Program-made: the position numbers and the translations under genes
In this document: one piece after another, positions 1 through 6,985 of the stretch
Layout: each line of letters begins with the position of its first letter
Position numbering within the stretch: the stretch's first letter is position 1
Notes under the pieces: generated by a model
What the model was told of the DNA's origin: nothing
Seen by the model: the letters and a program-made list of their open reading frames with translations, nothing else
The model's database searches: none
Origin: Chromatiales bacterium
Lineage (GTDB): Bacteria > Pseudomonadota > Gammaproteobacteria > Chromatiales > Chromatiaceae
Direction of reading: 5' to 3'
NCBI GenBank assembly: GCA_022360595.1
Contig: JAKSCN010000219.1
Coordinates: forward strand, 1-7,597
Length of the DNA stretch: 7,597 nt

Positions 1-337
1 AAGTGCTGCTGTCGATCTCTTCACCATCCGCATAGAGCCGCATACGGTGCTGCCCCGGACCAAGATTGCTCCAGTTCACCAACAGCTCAAAACCGTTATT
101 TCTATCATCACAGATGGATTCGGTATCACGGCGCACATTGCCGTATAAAATGGTTGTCATCTCCATATCATCGAAGCGGATAGCCACCTCGTCGGCATCG
201 CACAGCCATCCTCTGACAACACCAATACCGCTTTTGATCGAGCCTGTCTGGGGACTCTCCAAGTTATGCACCGCATGTGCATTGAAGAGAGGTAACATAA
301 GGCCTAGGGCCAATAGGAGTGCTAGCTGTTTTTTCAT
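1..337 (-). CDS. Secreted protein of unknown function with a GWLCDA/NGF-type domain (5' part; 3' end lies outside the window)
   Basis: An open frame on the minus strand starts at ATG 337-335 and runs uninterrupted to the left edge (112 codons), so its end is unseen. Residues 1-22 form a textbook signal peptide: MKKQ, a Leu-rich core, and an AHA cleavage site before Val23, so the product is probably exported. The mature part has a compact, strongly patterned domain: SGIGVVRGWLCDA (35-48), YGNVRRDT (65-72), a second Cys at 76, NGFELLVNW (81-89) and a GxH...ADG ending (95-104). From memory, this pattern recurs in exported gammaproteobacterial proteins of unknown role, often in tandem or beside other extracellular domains; I know no established function. 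Cys46 and Cys76 could form a disulfide after export. No strong Shine-Dalgarno is visible before the ATG, but the signal peptide fixes the start well. It lies 225 bp beyond the end of the AraC-type regulator gene, on the same strand; a functional link is not shown. Confidence 0.8.
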   Translation of the reverse strand, partial: MKKQLALLLALGLMLPLFNAHAVHNLESPQTGSIKSGIGVVRGWLCDADEVAIRFDDMEMTTILYGNVRRDTESICDDRNNGFELLVNWSNLGPGQHRMRLYADGEEIDSST

Positions 338-466
338 GATCGCGTACCGTATTTCTCTGACTATTAGTAAATTGTGCTGACGGTCTCTGTGCTACGAAGA
401 ACACGATGCAGGAGCATCAACACATCATCTGCGTGAGAAATAATGACCGCTTTCCAGGGGAAGTTC

Positions 467-495
467 GTCCGTCCCTATAAGAACGGACAGTTTTT
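467..495 (+). other. Terminator-like hairpin with a T run, in the gap between two leftward genes
   Basis: GTCCGT (467-472) and ACGGAC (483-488) can form a 6-bp stem with a 10-nt loop, followed on the plus strand by AGTTTTT. This resembles a weak intrinsic terminator for rightward transcription, yet no rightward gene precedes it. On the minus strand, the direction of the flanking genes, no T run follows the stem. The remainder of the 338-562 gap should hold the promoter of the secreted-protein gene, but I see no convincing -35/-10 pair. Confidence 0.3.
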
Positions 496-562
496 AAATA
501 CTTCAAAAACAGATAGTTATAGATTTACTTTGGAGATCACCCGGCAAACGGGGCAATCTCAA

Positions 563-1792
563 TCATTGACCGTGAGACTGCTCAAGTGAACGTCGAAACT
601 GACTTGGCGTAAGCCCGGTGAATTTTTTAAAGGCGGTGTAAAAGGCGCTCTTCGAGTTGAAACCCGACGCCATCGCAATATCCAGAATATTGACCTTTGC
701 CTCGCCCGCTTGAGCCAACAGCCGCTGCGCCTCTTCCACCCGATAGGCATTGACGAAATCAAAGAAGTTGACCTTTTTTACTTCATTAATCGCCTGGGAG
801 AGCCAGTTTGGCGACAGGGAGAGTTGAGATGCCAGTTCAGGGAGTGAAAGCTGATTATCCAGATAGGGCCTCTCCTCAACCATGTAGCGCTCAATCTCTA
901 CCAATAGATCAACACTCTGGGTATAGGAGAGCGCTGACTTGCGATATTTCTCCTCCTCAATGTCAGCGCTTTCATCGGATTCAACTAACCGCAGCACTTC
1001 ATCTTGCCGTGCTACATCAGTTCCATTTTTAGACTGCCCACGATAACGAAAAACTGTCGGCTGCCGTATGCCGAATATACCGATAAGGTAGATAGCACCA
1101 ACAATGGCAACATAGAGCAGCCGATCCTCCCACTGATCAGTTCTATCCAGCCAGAGATCGATGCCGATAGCCGACAGGTACACGAAGTAAAGAGATGCCA
1201 GTACCAAAAGCAGATTTCTCAACCAGCTCAGGCTGATGCGTTCAAGATAAGAGAACCGGTTCTGGATCAAACGGCGATGCTGAACAAGCAGGCGCAGCGA
1301 GGCGATCAGGTAGTATCCGATGGAGATCAATCCCCCAATAGTCATCAATGCACTGGCCAGATCCAGACCGAGAGGCCCCTCCTCGGCATAAATGTGTTGT
1401 CTGAACTCATCCGGTGTGAATTGGAAGACCAGAGTCAGGGCGATAATCAGCGCTATACCAAAAGGAATAAAGTGGGGCCATAGCCTATCCTTGCGACTGC
1501 TTGCCTCTTGCCGGGTCATCGCCCGTGTATAGAGATAGATAGCGGGGCCAAGCAGGAAGTCCAAGGCGAGGTTCACTGCAACAAGCAGTGGAAAATTGAG
1601 ATAGTAGCCTGTCGTGAGACTGAACTCATCCAACAGATCGACAACAAACAGCAGTAGAAGAGATGCAAGAAACAGATTAGCGGGCCGATTACCCCGCCGC
1701 AGGCCCAACACCAGAAAGATCAAAAAGGCGCCTTGCACAGCTCCCAAAAGAAGGACCGCAGAGAACAGCGTAATAGTTTGATCTTCCAGCAT
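563..1792 (-). CDS. AraC-family transcriptional regulator with an N-terminal seven-segment membrane domain
   Basis: This appears to be a membrane-bound regulator: an integral-membrane sensor half joined to a cytoplasmic AraC-type DNA-binding domain. Numbering from the ATG at 1792 (409 aa), hydrophobic segments lie near residues 7-30, 40-58, 68-89, 106-124, 144-165, 191-212 and 225-242, so seven passes are predicted. A polar, acidic linker follows (about 245-285). The C-terminal ~100 residues carry both AraC helix-turn-helix units: the first at LSLPELASQLSLSPNWLSQ (315-333) and the second at VNILDIAMASGFNSKSAFY (367-385), followed by the signature F..FTG.TPSQFR. A TTG 21 bp upstream (1813) would give 416 aa; ATG is preferred because neither has a strong Shine-Dalgarno and the ATG form begins close to the first membrane segment. 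The MerR gene lies 117 bp upstream on the same strand, so co-transcription is possible; no terminator is visible between them. The signal sensed and the target genes are unknown. Confidence 0.88.
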   Translation of the reverse strand: MLEDQTITLFSAVLLLGAVQGAFLIFLVLGLRRGNRPANLFLASLLLLFVVDLLDEFSLTTGYYLNFPLLVAVNLALDFLLGPAIYLYTRAMTRQEASSRKDRLWPHFIPFGIALIIALTLVFQFTPDEFRQHIYAEEGPLGLDLASALMTIGGLISIGYYLIASLRLLVQHRRLIQNRFSYLERISLSWLRNLLLVLASLYFVYLSAIGIDLWLDRTDQWEDRLLYVAIVGAIYLIGIFGIRQPTVFRYRGQSKNGTDVARQDEVLRLVESDESADIEEEKYRKSALSYTQSVDLLVEIERYMVEERPYLDNQLSLPELASQLSLSPNWLSQAINEVKKVNFFDFVNAYRVEEAQRLLAQAGEAKVNILDIAMASGFNSKSAFYTAFKKFTGLTPSQFRRSLEQSHGQ

Positions 1793-1909
1793 GCGTTGAT
1801 CAAAGCTTCCCAAGAAAAAAGAGAAGTGTCTCTTATATTTATTTCAGTCCCGGTTGGCAACAGCGCACATTTGATCCAACTTTGGAGGTCTTTACGCGAA
1901 GAGCTATCG

Positions 1910-2362
1910 CTACTCTTTACCTTCCTGCAGATCCCGCAACGCCTTCTTGGCGCGTTTTTCGACCCAACGCATCTCATCCAGCACTACATCGATATCCTGA
2001 CGCTGCTGTTCAAGCTGGGCGCGCCGGGTCTGAATAATATCGATCAAATAGTTGAGCTGGCCCTCTTCGCCCGGGGCTGAGTCGTAGAGGTCGAAAATCT
2101 CTTTGATATCGGCCAGCGAGAAACCGAGGCGTTTACCGCGCAGAATCAGCTTCAGGCGTACCCGGTCGCGCTCCTGATAGATGCGCTTGCGCCCTTTGCG
2201 ACTGGGATTGAGCAGTCCCTGGTCTTCATAAAACCGGATAGCACGCGAGGTTACATCGAACTCATTGGCCAGCTCTGAGATCGAGTAGATTTCGGATTTC
2301 ATGGTTACTTTAGGCACATCGGCACCCGCTTCGTCAGTTTGTTCTGTTCTATCTACTTTCAT
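1910..2362 (-). CDS. MerR-family transcriptional regulator, LiuR-like
   Basis: A 150-aa MerR-type regulator. The DNA-binding domain begins YSISELANEFDVTSRAIRFY (26-45), continues through EDQGLL and the wing R..YQERDRVRLKLI, and is followed by GKRLGFSL (77-84). A charged helix at about 105-145 should be the dimerising coiled coil. There is no cysteine anywhere, which argues against metal- or SoxR-type sensing. The wording of the HTH and of LKLILRGKRLGFSL closely resembles LiuR, the regulator of branched-chain amino acid and isovalerate breakdown in proteobacteria; this is recognition from memory, not a search. ATG 2362 is chosen because AGGGA lies 4 nt before it. The ATG at 2302 would give the shorter N-terminus usual for the family (130 aa) but lacks a Shine-Dalgarno. 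A longer reading to 2527 adds residues unlike MerR proteins. It is divergent from icmF across 389 bp and is the obvious candidate regulator of that operon, probably responding to a short-chain acyl-CoA (inference). Confidence 0.88.
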   Translation of the reverse strand: MKVDRTEQTDEAGADVPKVTMKSEIYSISELANEFDVTSRAIRFYEDQGLLNPSRKGRKRIYQERDRVRLKLILRGKRLGFSLADIKEIFDLYDSAPGEEGQLNYLIDIIQTRRAQLEQQRQDIDVVLDEMRWVEKRAKKALRDLQEGKE

Positions 2363-2606
2363 ACTATCCCTGCCCCTAACCTTTCGGCAGGACATACTCC
2401 CCATTTTTGTTTTCCAGCCGTTGAGAGGCTCGCAGCGGAAAACCGAGACTAATATACTAATATTTTCTTCAATTAAGCAGGATTTTGAGGTCAAATGCAC
2501 TCTTTTCCGCCCAAACAGGCGCGCCATTCTATCCTGCTCTCCGCTCTCCTGCAGTAACCATGAGTTCCATTTCTATAATTGACAGCAGCAGATTGGGCAA
2601 AAATGG

Positions 2607-2632
2607 CCATAAACCCGTACTCCCATAAACCC
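2607..2632 (+). repeat. Direct repeat of CCATAAACCC, 16 bp apart
   Basis: CCATAAACCC occurs at 2607-2616 and 2623-2632, start to start 16 bp (about one and a half helical turns). It lies about 30 bp upstream of the -35 candidate of the icmF promoter, a position where an activator could bind. No known binding motif was recognised, and chance duplication of a 10-mer here cannot be excluded. Confidence 0.35.
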
Positions 2633-2658
2633 ATATTGAGAGTGGCGTTATGGCGCTA

Positions 2659-2690
2659 TTGACGTTAACGTTAACGTAATATAGCTTAAT
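2659..2690 (+). promoter_or_regulatory. Candidate icmF promoter
   Basis: TTGACG (2659-2664) matches the -35 consensus at five of six positions. Possible -10 elements are TAGCTT (2682-2687, 17-bp spacing) and CTTAAT (2685-2690, 20-bp spacing). The second spacing would be the elongated kind typical of MerR-activated promoters, but neither -10 is strong. The palindrome at 2662-2677 overlaps the -35 box and fills most of the spacer. The start codon of icmF is about 60 bp downstream. The -35 is clear; the exact start of transcription is not. Confidence 0.45.
2662..2677. promoter_or_regulatory. 16-bp perfect palindrome, likely operator for the divergent MerR regulator
   Basis: ACGTTAACGTTAACGT is identical to its reverse complement. 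It contains the ten-base palindrome ACGTTAACGT twice in overlapping registers six bases apart (2662-2671 and 2668-2677). It begins inside the -35 box and lies between the putative -35 and -10 elements, where MerR proteins normally bind. ACGT-TTAA-type palindromes recall sites I remember being described for LiuR regulators; the exact consensus is not certain from memory. Binding by the MerR protein encoded next door is inferred. Confidence 0.55.
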
Positions 2691-2742
2691 TGTTAATAAT
2701 TACTAGGTCCGCCACGCTGAACCGAGCGACCATTCCACCACT

Positions 2743-2746
2743 GGAG
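2743..2746 (+). promoter_or_regulatory. Ribosome binding site of icmF
   Basis: GGAG lies 5 nt before ATG 2752. It supports this start over later in-frame ATGs such as the one at residue 41. Confidence 0.75.
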
Positions 2747-2751
2747 ATAAC

Positions 2752-5700
2752 ATGTCAGAAGCAGCTAAACGCCAGCCCGCCACTGGGGCTGAGAGCAATC
2801 AGTTGACCAACAAAATCCGTTTTGTGACTGCCGCCAGCCTGTTTGATGGTCATGACGCCTCTATCAACATCATGCGTCGCATTCTGCAATCATCCGGTGC
2901 CGAGGTGATTCACCTGGGCCACAACCGTTCCGTGGCGGAGATTGTCAACGCGGCTCTGCAGGAGGATGTCCAGGGCATCGCCATCAGCTCCTATCAGGGC
3001 GGTCATGTCGAATACCTGAAGTACATGGTGGATATGCTGAAGGAGAACGACGGTGCCGACATCCGGGTATTCGCCGGTGGTGGTGGCGTAATCGTTCCCG
3101 AAGAGATCAAAGAGCTGGAGGAGTACGGCGTCACCCGCATCTACTCCCCAGAAGATGGTCAGACCATGGGCCTGCTGGGGATGATTCAGGACGCCCTCAA
3201 CCGCAGCGACTTCGACCCTGCCGAGCAAGCCACCACTAAGTTGGATGAGTTGAAATCCGGTAATCGCCGCACTCTCTCCCGCGTGATCAGCGCTCTGGAA
3301 AACGGCAGCCTGAATCCTGAGCTGAAGCAGCAGATTCTCAGCGAAGCCGGGACAGCCAACAACATCCCGATTCTCGGTATTACCGGCACCGGTGGCTCTG
3401 GCAAATCCTCTCTCACCGACGAGCTGATCCGCCGCTTCCGCCTGGGTCAGCAGGATAATCTGCAGATCGCCATCGTGGCGGTTGACCCGACCCGCCGCAA
3501 AACCGGCGGTGCTCTGCTCGGCGACCGTATTCGCATGAATGCGATAGAGCACCCGAACGTCTACTTCCGCTCCATCGCGACTCGTGATGCCAGCGGTGAA
3601 GTACCCGATTACGTGGCCGACGTTGTGGCAGCCTGTAAGGTCTCCGGCTTCGATTTTATCGTTGTCGAAACCCCCGGTATCGGCCAGGGTGACGCCGGTA
3701 TCGTGCCGCTGGTCGACAGCTCACTCTATGTAATGACTCCGGAATTCGGCGCCCAGAGCCAGCTGGAAAAGATCGACATGCTCGACTTCGCCGACTTTGT
3801 CGCCATCAACAAGTTTGATCGCAAAGGTGCTGAAGACGCCTACCGCGATGTCTGTAAACAGGTGCAGCGCAACCGCGAAGCCTTCTCGACCCCCGTTGAA
3901 GAGATGCCGGTATTCGGTACAACCGCCTCACGCTTCAACGACGATGGTGTCACCGCCCTCTACCACGCCATTCTCGACAAGCTAAACGGCCTGGGTATGG
4001 AGACCGAAGAGGACCTGCTACCACGTAGCGACGTGCGTAAATCCTCGGGCAAAACCGTGATTGTGCCACCCCAGCGAGCCCGCTATCTAGCCGAGATCGC
4101 CGAAACTGTGCGCGACTATAAGAAGACTGCTAATGAGCAGGCTGACATCGCCCGTGAGCGCCAGCAGCTCATGGAGACCAGGCGGATGCTGGGCGATGCG
4201 GCTGAGGGGCTGACCGAGCTGGATAAGCTGATCGCCAAACGTGATGAGGCCCTTGATCCCCGCGCCAAGAAGCTGCTGGAGATCTGGCCCAAAGTGCAGG
4301 AGAGCTACGCCGGTGATGAGTATGTGGTGAAGATCCGCGACCGTGAGATCCGCACCCAACTGGTGCGCACCACACTGTCCGGCACCAAAGTCTCCAAAGT
4401 GGTGTTGCCGAAATATAAAGATCATGGCGAGCTGCTGAAGTGGATGCTGTTGGAGAATGTACCCGGCACCTTCCCCTACACCGCCGGCGTGTTCGCCTTC
4501 AAGCGCGAAGGTGAAGACCCGACCCGCATGTTTGCCGGTGAAGGGGATGCATTTCGCACCAACAGTCGCTTTAAAAAGTTATCCGAACACTCTGATGCGA
4601 AAAGACTTTCTACCGCTTTCGACTCGGTCACTCTGTACGGCTGCGACCCTGACGAGCGCCCCGACATCTACGGCAAGGTGGGCAACTCGGGGGTCTCCAT
4701 CGCAACCTTGGATGACATGAAGGTGCTGTATGACAGCTTCGACCTCTGTAATCCGACAACGTCGGTCTCGATGACCATCAACGGCCCGGCGCCGACCATT
4801 CTGGCGATGTTCCTCAATACCGCCATCGAGCAGCAGATCGCTAAGTTCGAACAGGATAATGGTCGCCAGCCCACCGATGAGGAGATCGAAAAAATCCGCA
4901 CCTGGGCACTGATGAATGTTCGTGGCACCGTGCAGGCGGATATTCTGAAAGAGGACCAGGGCCAGAACACCTGTATCTTCTCCACCGAGTTCGCGCTCAA
5001 GATGATGGCGGACATCCAGGAGTACTTCGTTCAGAATCAGGTGCGTAATTTCTACTCGGTATCGATCTCCGGTTACCACATCGCCGAAGCGGGAGCGAAC
5101 CCCATCTCTCAGCTGGCATTTACCCTCTCCAACGGTTTCACTTATGTGGAGACCTATCTGGCGCGTGGTATGCACATCGATGATTTTGCGCCCAACCTCT
5201 CCTACTTCTTCAGTAACGGCATGGACCCCGAATACACCGTCATGGGTCGTGTGGCACGCCGTATCTGGTCCACCGCCATGCGCTTCAAATACGGCGCTAA
5301 CGAGCGTTCACAGAAGCTGAAATACCACATCCAGACCTCGGGCCGTTCACTGCACGCCCAGGAGATGGATTTCAATGACATCCGTACCACGCTGCAGGCG
5401 CTGATCGCCGTGTACGACAACTGCAACAGTCTGCACACCAACGCCTACGACGAGGCGATCACCACCCCCACCGAAGAGTCGGTACGCCGCGCCCTGGCAA
5501 TCCAACTCATCATCAACAATGAATGGGGCCTGGCGCTGAACGAGAACCCCAACCAGGGCGCCTTCATTATCGAAGAGCTGACCGATCTGGTTGAAGAGGC
5601 GGTACTGAGCGAGTTCGAACGTATCTCCGAACGCGGTGGTGTGCTGGGCGCAATGGAGACAGGCTACCAGCGTGGCAAGATTCAGGATGAGTCGATGTAC

Positions 5701-6018
5701 TACGAACATAAAAAGCACGATGGCAGCCTGCCCATTATCGGTGTGAACACCTTCCTCAATCCCAAAGGCAAAGAGGAGTTCACCATCGAACTGGCCCGCT
5801 CCACCGATGAGGAGAAGGATAGCCAAATTACCCGTCTGCGCGACTTCCAGTCCCGCAACGCGGACCAGTCGGCCAAATACCTGGAGCGTGTAAAACAGGC
5901 GGCAATCAATAACGAAAACATCTTCGCTGAGTTGGTAGAAGCCGTACGCTACTGCTCACTGGGACAGATCTCTGACGCCCTGTTTGAGGTGGGCGGTCAG
6001 TATCGTCGCAACATGTAG
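2752..6018 (+). CDS. icmF: Fused isobutyryl-CoA mutase IcmF (B12-binding, G-protein chaperone and mutase domains)
   Basis: This enzyme interconverts isobutyryl-CoA and n-butyryl-CoA using adenosylcobalamin; its built-in GTPase helps load and protect the cofactor. It is cytoplasmic. At 1088 aa it has the full length usual for IcmF. The B12-binding domain spans about 21-155, with DGHDAS (32-37) supplying His34 as expected lower cobalt ligand and GGGG at 109-112. The G domain (about 200-415) has a P-loop GTGGSGKSS (212-220), VDPTRRKTGGALLGDR (244-259), ETPGIGQGD (306-314) and the NKFD base-recognition motif (353-356). The mutase barrel fills about 510-1088, with YTAGVF (576-581), RMFAGEG (592-598), GTVQADILKE (725-734) and SGYHIAEAGANP (773-784), where His776 matches the conserved catalytic histidine. 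Phe594 and Gln738 fall where methylmalonyl-CoA mutases have Tyr and Arg, which marks an isobutyryl-CoA rather than methylmalonyl-CoA enzyme. It heads an operon with hbd and an enoyl-CoA hydratase. No motif is missing and no frameshift is seen. Confidence 0.97.
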   Translation: MSEAAKRQPATGAESNQLTNKIRFVTAASLFDGHDASINIMRRILQSSGAEVIHLGHNRSVAEIVNAALQEDVQGIAISSYQGGHVEYLKYMVDMLKENDGADIRVFAGGGGVIVPEEIKELEEYGVTRIYSPEDGQTMGLLGMIQDALNRSDFDPAEQATTKLDELKSGNRRTLSRVISALENGSLNPELKQQILSEAGTANNIPILGITGTGGSGKSSLTDELIRRFRLGQQDNLQIAIVAVDPTRRKTGGALLGDRIRMNAIEHPNVYFRSIATRDASGEVPDYVADVVAACKVSGFDFIVVETPGIGQGDAGIVPLVDSSLYVMTPEFGAQSQLEKIDMLDFADFVAINKFDRKGAEDAYRDVCKQVQRNREAFSTPVEEMPVFGTTASRFNDDGVTALYHAILDKLNGLGMETEEDLLPRSDVRKSSGKTVIVPPQRARYLAEIAETVRDYKKTANEQADIARERQQLMETRRMLGDAAEGLTELDKLIAKRDEALDPRAKKLLEIWPKVQESYAGDEYVVKIRDREIRTQLVRTTLSGTKVSKVVLPKYKDHGELLKWMLLENVPGTFPYTAGVFAFKREGEDPTRMFAGEGDAFRTNSRFKKLSEHSDAKRLSTAFDSVTLYGCDPDERPDIYGKVGNSGVSIATLDDMKVLYDSFDLCNPTTSVSMTINGPAPTILAMFLNTAIEQQIAKFEQDNGRQPTDEEIEKIRTWALMNVRGTVQADILKEDQGQNTCIFSTEFALKMMADIQEYFVQNQVRNFYSVSISGYHIAEAGANPISQLAFTLSNGFTYVETYLARGMHIDDFAPNLSYFFSNGMDPEYTVMGRVARRIWSTAMRFKYGANERSQKLKYHIQTSGRSLHAQEMDFNDIRTTLQALIAVYDNCNSLHTNAYDEAITTPTEESVRRALAIQLIINNEWGLALNENPNQGAFIIEELTDLVEEAVLSEFERISERGGVLGAMETGYQRGKIQDESMYYEHKKHDGSLPIIGVNTFLNPKGKEEFTIELARSTDEEKDSQITRLRDFQSRNADQSAKYLERVKQAAINNENIFAELVEAVRYCSLGQISDALFEVGGQYRRNM

Positions 6019-6025
6019 TTTAGTG

Positions 6026-6052
6026 GGGTGCAGAGCATTTAACTCTGCACCC
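6026..6052 (+). terminator. Hairpin after icmF: weak terminator, attenuator or mRNA-end stabiliser
   Basis: GGGTGCAGAG (6026-6035) and CTCTGCACCC (6043-6052) form a perfect 10-bp stem with a 7-nt loop, starting 7 nt after the icmF stop. The sequence after it, TCTTCTCCC, is pyrimidine-rich but has no true T run, so termination is probably partial. With hbd beginning 46 nt later, it could lower expression of the downstream genes relative to icmF or protect the icmF message. The fold is seen directly; the role is inferred. Confidence 0.55.
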
Positions 6053-6098
6053 TCTTCTCCCTATTAGAAGTCAAACCAATTTTACGTATGAGGTTTCT

Positions 6099-6947
6099 AT
6101 GCAAGTTAAATCAGTAGGTGTAGTTGGCGCCGGTACTATGGGTAACGGTATTGCTCAAGTCTTCGCGGCCTCCGACTTTCAGGTAGTGCTGCACGACATC
6201 ACCGAAGATGCCCTGAGCCGTGGTATGGCCACTATCGAAAAGAGCCTGGACCGCCTGCTCAGCAAAGAGAAGATCAGTGCCGACGACAAGGTCAACACCC
6301 TGGCCAACATCCGCGGTGTCACCACTCTGGAAGAACTTGCCGATGTCGATCTGGTAGTTGAAGCGGCCAGTGAAAATATCGATATCAAAGATCAGGTGTT
6401 TAGAGACCTGGATCGTATCTGTAAACCTGAAACGGTGCTGGCAACCAACACCTCCTCGATCTCACTGACCCGTATCGCCCGTGTCACCAGCCGCCCTGAG
6501 AAGGTGATCGGCATGCACTTCATGAATCCGGTCCCCCTGATGAAATTGGTTGAAGTGATCCGTGCCCTGCAGACCAGCGACGAGGTCTATCAGCTGATCG
6601 ATGATCTCTCCAAGCAGATTGGTAAAGTGCCGGTTGAGGTAAACGACTCACCCGGTTTCGTCTCCAACCGCATCCTGTTGCCAATGATCAACGAAGCGAT
6701 CTACGCCCACTACGAAGGCGTCGCCACCGTTGAGGCGATCGACGAAGTGATGAAGCTCGGTATGAACCACCCCATGGGCCCCTTGGCACTGGCTGATCTG
6801 ATCGGCCTTGATACCTGCCTCTCAATCATGGAAGTACTGCATGAAGGACTGGGTGACACCAAATACCGCCCCTGCCCGTTGCTGCGCCGTATGGTGGATG
6901 CCGGCTACCTCGGCCGTAAGAGCGGCAAAGGTTTCTACGACTACTGA
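6099..6947 (+). CDS. hbd: 3-hydroxybutyryl-CoA dehydrogenase
   Basis: The predicted reaction is NAD(H)-linked interconversion of 3-hydroxybutyryl-CoA and acetoacetyl-CoA in the cytoplasm. The 282-aa length is typical of stand-alone Hbd/PaaH-type enzymes. The N-terminal Rossmann fold starts with VGVVGAGTMGNGIAQ (6-20), and Asp33 at the end of the second strand favours NAD over NADP. Expected catalytic residues are present: Ser119 in TNTSS, the His140/Glu152 pair in GMHFMNP...KLVEVI, and Asn190 in DSPGFVSNR. The C-terminal helical domain (about 187-282) has GMNHPMGPLALADLIGLD and ends with the family-typical GRKSGKGFYDY. The start is supported by TGAGG 5 nt before the ATG. It lies 80 bp after icmF and 56 bp before the hydratase gene, each gap containing a hairpin. 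A related role on other short 3-hydroxyacyl-CoAs (as for PaaH) cannot be excluded from sequence alone; the neighbours favour the C4 substrate. Confidence 0.94.
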   Translation: MQVKSVGVVGAGTMGNGIAQVFAASDFQVVLHDITEDALSRGMATIEKSLDRLLSKEKISADDKVNTLANIRGVTTLEELADVDLVVEAASENIDIKDQVFRDLDRICKPETVLATNTSSISLTRIARVTSRPEKVIGMHFMNPVPLMKLVEVIRALQTSDEVYQLIDDLSKQIGKVPVEVNDSPGFVSNRILLPMINEAIYAHYEGVATVEAIDEVMKLGMNHPMGPLALADLIGLDTCLSIMEVLHEGLGDTKYRPCPLLRRMVDAGYLGRKSGKGFYDY

Positions 6948-6959
6948 TTCAACTTTGCA

Positions 6960-6985
6960 TAGCGCTGCATTAATGTGCAGCGCTA
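6960..6985 (+). other. Intercistronic hairpin between hbd and the hydratase gene
   Basis: TAGCGCTGCA (6960-6969) and TGCAGCGCTA (6976-6985) form a perfect 10-bp stem with a 6-nt loop. No T run follows (GATAAAAAGG), so it is not a standard terminator. It ends 18 nt before the next start codon, just ahead of an AAGG ribosome binding site (6992-6995), so it may affect message stability or translation of the hydratase gene. The role is inferred. Confidence 0.5.

Larger units (their letters stand above)
2363..2751. other. Divergent control region between the MerR gene and icmF
   Basis: This 389-bp stretch has no credible gene. Its left part (2363-2475) would be the leader of the MerR gene and contains a GTTTTCC (2409-2415)/GGAAAAC (2437-2443) inverted repeat around a smaller AGCC/GGCT hairpin. 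Next to it lies an AT-rich run (about 2447-2466) with TATTAG-type repeats on the minus strand, where a MerR-gene promoter could sit; no good -35/-10 pair could be fixed there. The right half carries the CCATAAACCC direct repeat, the 16-bp palindrome and the icmF promoter candidate. Confidence 0.6.

Noticed and set aside
66..380. Plus-strand open frame of 104 codons at the left edge
   Set aside because: It lies opposite the secreted-protein gene, whose minus-strand translation has a signal peptide and a patterned domain. The plus-strand translation has no recognisable features.
1004..1483. Plus-strand open frame of 159 codons
   Set aside because: It lies opposite the membrane part of the AraC-type regulator and its translation shows no domain or sensible hydrophobic pattern.
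2363..2527. Upstream extension of the MerR frame to an ATG at 2527
   Set aside because: The added residues do not look like a MerR protein, and a good ribosome binding site supports ATG 2362.
2301..2582. Plus-strand open frame of 93 codons in the control region
   Set aside because: It overlaps the MerR gene start on the opposite strand, has no convincing ribosome binding site and no recognisable domain.
2684..2704. AT-rich TTAATTGTTAATAATTA stretch before icmF as a second operator
   Set aside because: The symmetry is short and imperfect and is expected by chance in AT-rich promoter DNA.
2890..3552. Long minus-strand open frame (220 codons) inside icmF, and similar ones at 4579-5175 and 5347-5826
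   Set aside because: They lie antisense to strongly conserved IcmF coding sequence and are explained by its codon bias.
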